From positions 1-6,904 of the forward strand of contig WTCC01000266.1 in the NCBI GenBank assembly GCA_013138755.1: 6,904 nt of DNA, written 5' to 3'. Positions within the stretch are counted from its first letter, which is position 1. Every line of letters starts with the position of its first letter. Made by a program: the position numbers and the translations under genes. Positions 1 to 5,123 of the stretch are shown here, piece by piece. This DNA is from Gammaproteobacteria bacterium. GTDB taxonomy: Bacteria > Pseudomonadota > Gammaproteobacteria > SZUA-229. The notes under the pieces are model-generated. The model was not told the DNA's origin and ran no database searches. It saw only the letters and a list, made by a program, of their open reading frames with translations.

Positions 1-721
1 AGTAACCAAATTTCTTAACTTTTTCGTTAACGTTCTTAAGGAATTTTCCTTGATTGAATTTTACTTCAGGGAACAATACAACGATTGGAATTTCGTGCTC
101 GTCTGTTGAAGCCATTGCGCCTGCAGCAGCAATCCAACCAGCATGACGACCCATTACTTCAAGGACGAAAACTTTGGTTGATGTTTTGCACATTGAAGCA
201 ACGTCGTAGCTTGCTTCCAGAGTTGAAATAGCAATGTATTTTGCGACTGAACCAAAACCAGGGCAGTTATCAGTTATCGGTAAGTCGTTATCAACTGTTT
301 TAGGTACATGTACTGCAGTGATAGGGTAACCCATCTTTTTGCCGATCTGAGAAATTTTCAAACAAGTATCAGCAGAGTCACCGCCACCGTTGTAGAAGAA
401 GTAGCCGATGTTATGTGCTTTGAATACTTCAATTAAACGTTCGTATTCAGCTTTGTTATCTTCCAGGCTTTTTAATTTGAAACGACATGAACCAAAAGCA
501 CCAGAAGGTGTGCCGCGAAGGCCAGCAATCGTTGTTTTAGATTCTTTGTTAGTGTCGATTAGTTCTTCGGTTAGAGCGCCGATGATGCCGCTTGCGCCAG
601 CATATACTTTGCCAATTTTATCTTTGTGTTTACGTGCGGTTTCGATTACGCCACATGCAGATGCGTTGATCACTGCAGTTACGCCACCAGACTGCGCATA
701 AAATGCGTTCATTTTGCTCAT
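1..721 (-). CDS. pfp: Pyrophosphate-dependent 6-phosphofructokinase, N-terminal 240 residues (runs off the left edge)
   Basis: Cytoplasmic enzyme interconverting fructose 6-phosphate plus PPi and fructose 1,6-bisphosphate plus phosphate; it works reversibly in glycolysis and gluconeogenesis. The 240 visible codons have no stop. They show the first glycine loop (AQSGGVTAVINA, residues 9-20), a phosphate-donor loop NGGGDS (111-116), the catalytic segment PKTVDND (140-146) and EVMGR (188-192). The Asp after the third glycine of NGGGDS and the Lys in PKTVDND mark PPi-dependent rather than ATP-dependent enzymes, which have GGDGS and GTIDND. ATG at 719-721 is chosen because GAGG lies 6 nt upstream; a second Met follows at residue 4. 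The gene lies 27 nt downstream of the broken small gene, probably in the same transcript. PPi enzymes are common in methanotrophic and sulfur-oxidising Gammaproteobacteria, where they are proposed to act in a PPi-linked Calvin cycle. The family call is firm; in vivo direction is inferred. Confidence 0.93.
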   Translation of the reverse strand, partial: MSKMNAFYAQSGGVTAVINASACGVIETARKHKDKIGKVYAGASGIIGALTEELIDTNKESKTTIAGLRGTPSGAFGSCRFKLKSLEDNKAEYERLIEVFKAHNIGYFFYNGGGDSADTCLKISQIGKKMGYPITAVHVPKTVDNDLPITDNCPGFGSVAKYIAISTLEASYDVASMCKTSTKVFVLEVMGRHAGWIAAAGAMASTDEHEIPIVVLFPEVKFNQGKFLKNVNEKVKKFGY

Positions 722-726
722 AATGT

Positions 727-731
727 TCCTC
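727..731 (-). promoter_or_regulatory. Ribosome binding site of pfp
   Basis: On the minus strand GAGGA precedes the first ATG of pfp, with 6 nt between GAGG and the start. This is one of only two clear Shine-Dalgarno sequences in the window, and it fixes the pfp start. Confidence 0.75.
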
Positions 732-748
732 GGGATACGCTTAATTGT

Positions 749-1104
749 TTATAATTTATTTTTTTCTTGTTGTAAATTTTTTTCTTTATCAGCATGAACT
801 TGCAGTAATGTTGTAGTGCAGTCTGCGATATCTTCAAGCTCTAATTTACCAGTACCGTATTGTTGAAAGCCTTTGTAATAGAATTGGCTACGATAAGCTC
901 GTTCACCAACTTTGATAATGATAAAACTTGTTGTATCAACCTGCCAAAAAAGAGCAGGGCATAGGTTAACTCTCGGTCATGTTGATATAGTTTGATCTCA
1001 CCATTAGCATATTCTGTGTCAATAATTTGATTTGGCCAGCGCTCTTTTAAGGTTGTGTTAACAGCCCACTGCTCAGCATCTGTAAAATCTTTAATTGTTG
1101 ACAT
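749..1104 (-). pseudogene. Small conserved-looking gene upstream of pfp, interrupted by one -1 frameshift
   Basis: The frame opening at ATG 1102-1104 (MSTIKDFTDAEQW...) is preceded directly by an in-frame TAA, so the start is fixed. It stops at 841 after a tail of low protein character. Between about 946 and 972 another frame takes over that looks clearly coding (CPALFWQVDTTSFIIIKVG, then RSQFYYKGFQQYGTGKLE and LLQVHADKEKN) and ends at TAA 749-751. Adding one base makes 119 codons, a 118-residue soluble acidic protein. The missing base may lie near 964-970, giving ...LTLCPALFWQ, which I prefer. It may instead lie in the A6 run at 946-951, giving ...TYALLFFWQ. It ends 27 nt before pfp, so the two are probably cotranscribed. 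I recall similar short proteins (QYGTG and LLQVQAD-like motifs) in related bacteria but know no function. No Shine-Dalgarno is visible. Whether the lesion is a true mutation or a sequencing error cannot be told here. Confidence 0.72.
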
Positions 1105-1166
1105 TTAACTGACGTGATGTTTTTCTTGGTTGGCGAGGTTACCTTAAATCGGTAAAAATATCAGCC

Positions 1167-1196
1167 CCAAATAAGCCTAATATCTCCAAATAGCCT
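1167..1196. repeat. Short direct repeat in the 109-bp gap between the FKBP gene and the small gene
   Basis: CCAAATAAGCCT (1167-1178) recurs as CCAAATAGCCT (1186-1196), differing by one A and starting 19 bp apart. It lies 62-92 bp upstream of the start of the broken gene, where a promoter for that gene and pfp would be expected. Two copies about two helical turns apart could be an operator, but a chance duplication is equally possible. No convincing -10/-35 pair was seen beside it. Confidence 0.25.
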
Positions 1197-1213
1197 TTAT
1201 CGCTGTAATGGGG

Positions 1214-1693
1214 TTAATGCAGAGCATTCATGTTCTCTACGCCATTTTTAAGTTCACTGGCAGTTGCGTCTCTTACTTCTTTAACCGTGATGTTGTAGAC
1301 AATAGTTTGACCTGCAAACGGGTGATTACCATCTACGGTTAATTTACCATCTGCTATTTCGGTCACGCGGAAGATCTTACCTTCACCGTTATCATTTTGA
1401 AATTCGACTTCAGCGCCGATCGTGTGAAACTGTGGCGGTACGTTTGCGATATCATCTGAAAAGGTTAATTCTGGTTGGTGAGCACCGAAACCTTCTTCAG
1501 GTGTTAAGGCTACTTGAACCAGATCGCCAACTGCGTGGCCATCAAGTACAATTTCAATTTTTTCAATAACCTGGCTTTTGGCACCCTGTATATATTGAAT
1601 AGGCATATCGATACGTTCCAGAATGTTATCTGCTTCGTCTGTGATGGTGCAGGTAAGGGATACAAACTTGTTTTTGGCGATAATTTCTGACAT
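1214..1693 (-). CDS. FKBP-type peptidyl-prolyl cis-trans isomerase, SlyD-like
   Basis: Cytoplasmic proline isomerase and folding chaperone, 159 residues. It has the SlyD/SlpA layout: an FKBP strand segment at residues 1-70 ending in EEGFG (66-70), an inserted 'flap' domain at about 72-118, and the return to the FKBP core with the signature VDGNHPFAGQ (120-129) followed by the strand TIVYNITVKEV. It lacks the His/Cys-rich metal-binding tail of E. coli SlyD and ends soon after the core, so SlyD versus SlpA/FkpB is undecided. The frame is open ten codons further upstream to a GTG at 1723. I chose ATG 1691-1693 because MSEIIAKNKFVSL is the usual N-terminus and the extension (LYFTVAFVK) is unlike the family. 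No clear Shine-Dalgarno is present. It is divergent from the S24-like gene and probably monocistronic. Confidence 0.9.
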   Translation of the reverse strand: MSEIIAKNKFVSLTCTITDEADNILERIDMPIQYIQGAKSQVIEKIEIVLDGHAVGDLVQVALTPEEGFGAHQPELTFSDDIANVPPQFHTIGAEVEFQNDNGEGKIFRVTEIADGKLTVDGNHPFAGQTIVYNITVKEVRDATASELKNGVENMNALH

Positions 1694-1725
1694 TTTTACG
1701 AATGCGACTGTGAAATAAAGCACAT

Positions 1726-1731
1726 TTTATA
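1726..1731 (-). promoter_or_regulatory. Possible -10 box for the FKBP gene
   Basis: TATAAA on the minus strand lies about 32 nt upstream of the chosen FKBP start. It is a fair -10 match, but no good -35 is seen 16-18 bp upstream. If it is used, transcription starts near the rejected GTG, which supports the downstream ATG as the start. Confidence 0.3.
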
Positions 1732-1812
1732 CGCTTCTGACGCAGTTTGCAGGCGGAGGTAACCGGTATCATGTGATTATCTTAAAAACGTGCCCATACT
1801 GATATGGCAAGG

Positions 1813-1818
1813 TATAAT
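1813..1818 (+). promoter_or_regulatory. -10 box for the S24-like gene
   Basis: An exact TATAAT sits 28 bp upstream of the ATG at 1847, leaving room for a transcription start near 1825 and a leader of about 20 nt. The hexamer 17 bp upstream (GTGCCC, 1790-1795) matches the -35 consensus at only three positions, so an activator or a weak promoter is likely. Confidence 0.5.
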
Positions 1819-1835
1819 GGGTGAGTTTATTTGAC

Positions 1836-1841
1836 AGGTGG
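1836..1841 (+). promoter_or_regulatory. Ribosome binding site of the S24-like gene
   Basis: AGGTGG ends 5 nt before ATG 1847. It overlaps the GTG at 1838 that would otherwise extend the frame by three codons (MVF), so the ATG at 1847 is the more likely start. Confidence 0.65.
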
Positions 1842-1846
1842 TCTTT

Positions 1847-2167
1847 ATGGAATCCAGTGGTTGCGCGGCAAGTGAGCCGTTTGCTCTGCGCGTCTTAGGC
1901 GATAGTATGTTGCCTGAGTTTGTTGAGGGGGTCATTATTATTATTGACCCGGCAGGTGCTATTCGAGATGGTTGTTACGTTATGGCGGAAGTTAAAAATG
2001 AATATATATTTCGGCAGTTACGTATTGTTGATGATAAGTATTATCTGCAGCCATTGAATGATCTGTACGATACGGTTGAGATTCCCGGTCAGGATGTGAT
2101 TCAAGGTGTGATTACACAGAAGGCGGGCAGGCGGCGTAAGGAGCGCAAACATTATGGTAAGGATTAA
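1847..2167 (+). CDS. LexA/S24-like fold protein without a DNA-binding domain
   Basis: A 106-residue protein consisting only of the peptidase S24/LexA C-terminal fold. LGDSM (residues 17-21) carries the nucleophile-position Ser20, followed by the strand and turn VIIIIDPAGAIRDGCYVMAEV. EYIFRQL (52-58) aligns with LexA TVKRL, so the general-base Lys is replaced by Arg56. PLNDLY (69-74) and a basic tail (GRRRKERKHY, 94-103) follow. I recall a family of short proteobacterial S24 proteins with the same EPFAL..LGDSM..EF start and FRQL motif, so Arg at this position looks like a family trait and not a lesion. With no helix-turn-helix and an altered dyad, neither DNA binding nor normal self-cleavage can be assumed; the role is unknown. 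It has its own promoter, faces away from the FKBP gene and converges on the rhodanese gene. Confidence 0.85.
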   Translation: MESSGCAASEPFALRVLGDSMLPEFVEGVIIIIDPAGAIRDGCYVMAEVKNEYIFRQLRIVDDKYYLQPLNDLYDTVEIPGQDVIQGVITQKAGRRRKERKHYGKD

Positions 2168-2214
2168 TTATTAATTTATTGTATTTCACCAATCCGTAGG
2201 AGTTAAACCTCCCC

Positions 2215-2372
2215 ATTCTGCAATCTTTGTTTTTTCTTTAGTATTCGGTAATTTTATTTAAGTACGCTTTCTTACTTAAACATTGCGGTGCGAATACAGC
2301 AATGTTTAAGATTTACACAAAAGTTAGACAAAAAATTAACGCCCATTAAAGAAAAAACAAAGATTGCAGAAT
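2215..2372. repeat. 158-bp element with perfect 26-bp terminal inverted repeats and nested hairpins (MITE-like or structured RNA)
   Basis: ATTCTGCAATC... at 2215-2240 is matched exactly in reverse complement at 2347-2372. The 106-bp interior has no gene. It holds hairpin A (TTTAAGTA 2257-2264 with TACTTAAA 2273-2280) and hairpin B (CTTAAACATTGC 2275-2286 with GCAATGTTTAAG 2299-2310, 12 perfect pairs). These share bases 2275-2280 and so exclude each other. GTATTCG (2241-2247) is also complementary to CGAATAC (2291-2297) inside the loop of B. No target-site duplication is evident: the outer flanks are CCTCCCC and AGGAAAAG. It fills most of the 239-bp gap between convergent genes, where it could be a miniature mobile element, a bidirectional transcription barrier or an RNA. 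The pairing is seen; the role is inferred. Confidence 0.7.
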
Positions 2373-2406
2373 AGGAAAAGTCCGCCCCCAGTTATTGGGA
2401 TACACT

Positions 2407-2880
2407 CTAAGCTTTTGTGGCTGGATTTTTCTGTTCTGGCAGAATCTTGTTAGCGAAATAATGATCAGCGTCTGTTAAATCAACCGGTTTCTCTTCGATA
2501 TCTACCATTGGCAGTTCATAATCACTCCAGCCACGCAAACCGGTCTTTAGAGAGATGACATTTTCATAGCCCATCTGCTGTAATGTATAGGCCGCCAATG
2601 TCGTACGATTTCCCGATCGGCAGACCAGCAGAACAGGCTTTTCTCTGGCTGTTACCAACTCCGGCTCTGTTTCCTCGAAGTCCCACTCACAGGCATTTTC
2701 TAGAATGCCCCGAGGCACATTTATCGAATCAGGAATGTGCATGGTGTCATACTCATGTGTTTCTCTAATATCAATAATCAGTGTTTCTGAATTTGATTCG
2801 AGTTGTTCTTCAGCATCCCAGGGCATCATTTCCGTAATTTTAGGGGCGATTTCAGCTGCAATTTGTGCAAATGTCTTCAT
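2407..2880 (-). CDS. Single-domain rhodanese-like sulfurtransferase
   Basis: A 157-residue cytoplasmic protein with one rhodanese domain: LIIDIRETHEYDTMHIPDSIN (34-54), the active-site loop CRSGNRT (87-93) with the persulfide-forming Cys87, and the closing strand/helix MGYENVISLKTGLRGW (103-118). An N-terminal helical extension (1-30) and an acidic C-terminal tail flank the domain. No signal peptide is seen. The six-residue loop after Cys is of the thiosulfate/polysulfide-sulfurtransferase type, not the longer loop of Cdc25 phosphatases. It is the last gene of the minus-strand run, 47 nt after the response regulator. Following dsr genes, it may carry sulfane sulfur in sulfur oxidation, or be a target of the adjacent two-component system; both are inferences. 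Shine-Dalgarno is weak. Confidence 0.88.
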   Translation of the reverse strand: MKTFAQIAAEIAPKITEMMPWDAEEQLESNSETLIIDIRETHEYDTMHIPDSINVPRGILENACEWDFEETEPELVTAREKPVLLVCRSGNRTTLAAYTLQQMGYENVISLKTGLRGWSDYELPMVDIEEKPVDLTDADHYFANKILPEQKNPATKA

Positions 2881-2927
2881 TCTTATTTAGTTACATATAT
2901 AAAAAGAAAAATGGTGAAATACCTTTT

Positions 2928-3584
2928 TTATGTTTTTTCTTTATGTTTTTGTCGCAGACCGTGTTCTACTGCCATCACAGCCGCTTCAACACGTGAGTGT
3001 ATGCTCAGTTTTCTGAGGATGGCTTTTACGTGTAATTTGACGGTGCCATCAGAAATGCCCAGGTTTCTCGCGATGAGTTTGTTACTTTGACCTTCAGCCA
3101 GAAGGCAGAGTATCTCGGTTTCACGAGGTGTCAATTCTGAGAATGGGCCTTCATCGTCGTCGATGGTGGTTTCGCCTTGCACCATTCTGGCTAGTGCATC
3201 TGTCAGGTCGGCAGCGACGACATTTTTACCGTTTTCTATATCGCGTAATGCACCAACTAGTTCTTCGGGCTCCATATCTTTTAGCAGATAGCCCTGTGCT
3301 CCGGAACGTAAAGCTTTGATTAGATCACTTTCATCATTACTGGTGGTGAGCATGACAACCGGGGTCGTCGGTAGTTCTTTACGTAATAGAGGAAGTGTAT
3401 CCAGCCCGTTTAATACTGGCATACGTAAATCCAGCAGGATAATGTCTGGCAGTATTTTTTTTGCTAGTTCTAAACCTTCTTTCCCATCAGCTGCGACACC
3501 GGCAACATCGATACTGCGTTGTTCTAGCAAACCTTTAAGGCCATCACGGAAAAGGGCATGGTCATCAATAATTATTACGCGCAT
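2928..3584 (-). CDS. NarL/FixJ-family response regulator
   Basis: A 218-residue transcription factor. The receiver domain (1-120) has the acidic pair Asp7-Asp8, the phospho-acceptor Asp52 in LLDLRMP, Thr80 and Lys102 (LLKD), all standard active-site residues. An acidic linker (140-147) leads to a LuxR/NarL helix-turn-helix (about 150-210) with LTPRETEILCLLAEGQSNK, IARNLGISDGTVKLHVKAIL and RKLSIHSR. The protein is intact. It starts 42 nt after the histidine kinase stop, so the two form a classical pair. By family it is expected to bind DNA as a dimer when phosphorylated. Its targets are not shown by the sequence; dsr genes, the rhodanese or respiratory genes are plausible. No clear Shine-Dalgarno is present. 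Confidence 0.94.
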   Translation of the reverse strand: MRVIIIDDHALFRDGLKGLLEQRSIDVAGVAADGKEGLELAKKILPDIILLDLRMPVLNGLDTLPLLRKELPTTPVVMLTTSNDESDLIKALRSGAQGYLLKDMEPEELVGALRDIENGKNVVAADLTDALARMVQGETTIDDDEGPFSELTPRETEILCLLAEGQSNKLIARNLGISDGTVKLHVKAILRKLSIHSRVEAAVMAVEHGLRQKHKEKT

Positions 3585-3626
3585 ATTGTTATTCTATGTG
3601 TGAGTAATTTGTAGATGCTGAATTTA

Positions 3627-4772
3627 TCACGTTTTTACTTTTTCTTCTTTATATCGAAATTTTAGCTCAACGCGAGTTCCTTCATCTGGTTCACTTTCAA
3701 TTTTGAGTTCGCCGCCCAGGTGCTTTGCTCTTTCCTGCATAATGGTTAAACCTAGATGCTTGCCATCGGTGCTGTGTATCTTTCTCTGATCGAAACCCGG
3801 GCCATCATTTTCTACCAGAATATGGACGTTTCCCTCAATATCATGATTAACTAATACTCGCACGATATGTGCTTTTGAATGTTTTTTAATGTTGGTGAGG
3901 GCTTCTTGTATTATCCGATATGCATTAAGTTCTATATTCGATGGCAGTTTGAGTTTGCCATCATCACACTGTAACAATATGTGCAGGCCGGTATCTTTTC
4001 TGAAGCGTTCGACTACGCGTTTAACGGCGGGTATCAACCCTTGTTCATCGATTGGTACCCGGCAATGCTCGATCAATTGCCGTAGAGCAGTGCCAGCCTC
4101 ATCCAGTCCATGTTCGATAGACTCTATCGTTTTTGTGGCCATGAAATCACCGAAAGGCTGTACGCTCTGGTCAAGAATACGTATCTGAAAACGTAGTGAT
4201 GCCAGTGCTTGCGCAAGTGAATCGTGTAGCTCGTTAGCGATAATATTGCGTTCGTTTTTAATCAGCTCTTGCCGTTTACGTTTTTCTCGGAGAGATTTTT
4301 TTATCGTTTCACCCAGGTGGGCGCCTACTGAAAGCAGTAAGTAGGCAAGTTCTTCGTTGATGATAATCTCATCATTAACAAATAAGTTGATTACACCCAG
4401 TGTCTGGATCTTATATCGTACGGGTATGCAGAGCTGTTTAGGGGGGAGGGTGTCTATACCCAGTCTATTTTCATGGATCTGGATTTCATCGATAACATCG
4501 GTTTCGAAACTGAAGAGATGACCGTCGATGGGAGCGTGCTGAATGCTGTTTGCCTGTTCTTCTGTAATGCCGATATATGATATCAGGTTCATCAGACCTT
4601 CATCAGTAATCAGCTGAATTGAGCCAGCGTCTGCATTGAAGTGTTGTTTGAGTAAAACTAAAAAGTCGTGAAGAATTTGCTCTTCATCATTCGCTGAACT
4701 CAGCGAAGCAGTTATTCGGTATAACAGAGTTAGAGAAGAGGAACTCCATTGAAATAATGATTGTTCGGCCAT
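3627..4772 (-). CDS. Soluble GAF-domain sensor histidine kinase, NarX type
   Basis: A 381-residue kinase without transmembrane segments or signal peptide, so cytoplasmic sensing is expected. A GAF domain (about 28-155) is followed by a charged signalling helix (156-176, rich in Lys/Arg/Glu). Then comes the HisKA_3 dimerisation segment NERNIIANELHDSLAQAL (173-190) with phospho-acceptor His183. The HATPase_c domain shows the N box EALTNIKKH (290-298), the G1 box ENDGPGF (321-327), the G2-like HLGLTIMQERA (339-349) and GTRVEL (365-370). The C-terminal half resembles NarX, but the periplasmic nitrate sensor and HAMP are absent, so the signal is probably internal (small molecule, redox or gas). 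It begins 34 nt after dsrR, which suggests transcription as part of the dsr operon. The start is the first Met of the frame's natural N-terminus; no good Shine-Dalgarno is visible. Confidence 0.92.
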   Translation of the reverse strand: MAEQSLFQWSSSSLTLLYRITASLSSANDEEQILHDFLVLLKQHFNADAGSIQLITDEGLMNLISYIGITEEQANSIQHAPIDGHLFSFETDVIDEIQIHENRLGIDTLPPKQLCIPVRYKIQTLGVINLFVNDEIIINEELAYLLLSVGAHLGETIKKSLREKRKRQELIKNERNIIANELHDSLAQALASLRFQIRILDQSVQPFGDFMATKTIESIEHGLDEAGTALRQLIEHCRVPIDEQGLIPAVKRVVERFRKDTGLHILLQCDDGKLKLPSNIELNAYRIIQEALTNIKKHSKAHIVRVLVNHDIEGNVHILVENDGPGFDQRKIHSTDGKHLGLTIMQERAKHLGGELKIESEPDEGTRVELKFRYKEEKVKT

Positions 4773-4806
4773 GGATGCTTTAGCTTATCTGTCGGGTTAT
4801 CCGGCT

Positions 4807-5118
4807 TTATTCCACGGGCGCTTTATAGTTAGGGTCGTTGGGATTCATGAAAATAAATTGAAATTTCTCAGGTTCAATTTCAACAAAATCGATCGTGGTA
4901 TCTTTAAGCAGATCGGCACTGCTCGGTGAAACGATGATTTCGATATCACCAGCAGCAACTTTAACATCATCTTCTTTGCTGTCGTCAAAACCCATGCCGT
5001 AATGAATACTGTTGTCTTCGGTGCGTTCGGCAGCTATACGTAGAGACATGCCTCCGGCCTTGCCTTGTTCGGCTGAAATTTTTATCTGCGTTGCTGCTGC
5101 TGTAGTAACTGTGATCAT
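4807..5118 (-). CDS. dsrR: DsrR: A-type-carrier (IscA/HesB) fold protein lacking the cluster cysteines
   Basis: A 103-residue cytoplasmic protein with the IscA/SufA/HesB pattern: MITVTTAAATQI at the start, MSLRIA (24-29), YGMGFDD (40-46), IEIIVSPSSADLLKDTTIDFVE (59-80) and FIFMNPN (88-94). It contains no cysteine at all. The Cys of the IscA 'SGCSG' region is replaced, and the C-terminal CGCG is replaced by DPNYKAPVE. This matches DsrR of Allochromatium vinosum, described as an A-type-carrier fold without the cluster ligands and needed for normal dsr expression and stored-sulfur oxidation. It starts 5 nt after dsrN, so translational coupling is likely; no Shine-Dalgarno is seen. A generic degenerate HesB protein is the alternative, but the position after dsrN strongly favours DsrR. 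Confidence 0.9.
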   Translation of the reverse strand: MITVTTAAATQIKISAEQGKAGGMSLRIAAERTEDNSIHYGMGFDDSKEDDVKVAAGDIEIIVSPSSADLLKDTTIDFVEIEPEKFQFIFMNPNDPNYKAPVE

Positions 5119-5123
5119 AGTAT

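Noticed and set aside
408..701. 97-codon open frame on the plus strand
   Set aside because: It is antisense to pfp, whose conserved motifs on the minus strand account for the whole region.
946..951. Programmed -1 frameshifting on the U6 run of the small gene
   Set aside because: The zero-frame codons CUC UUU UUU GGC do not give a full X XXY YYZ slippery heptamer, no downstream pseudoknot was recognised, and the short zero-frame product looks non-natural. A mutation or sequencing error is simpler.
1694..1723. GTG at 1721-1723 as the FKBP gene start
   Set aside because: It would add a ten-residue extension unlike the family and lies almost on the candidate -10 box; ATG 1691-1693 gives the usual N-terminus.
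1772..1777. TGTGAT, a half of a CRP/FNR-like site in the divergent promoter
   Set aside because: The second half-site is absent at the proper spacing; only ATCA-TG-TGAT symmetry remains.
1831..1836. Consensus-like -35 box TTGACA
   Set aside because: It abuts the ribosome binding site of the S24-like gene, and no -10 box lies 16-18 bp downstream before coding sequence.
2199..2212. GGAG...CTCC hairpin after the S24-like gene as an intrinsic terminator
   Set aside because: The stem has only four pairs and the nearest T-run starts about 15 bp further on, inside the 26-bp repeat arm.
2323..2329. GTTAGAC resembles the GTTRRRY core of an integron attC site
   Set aside because: No matching RYYYAAC partner or attC-like folded arms were found at the expected distance upstream; the motif is short enough for chance.
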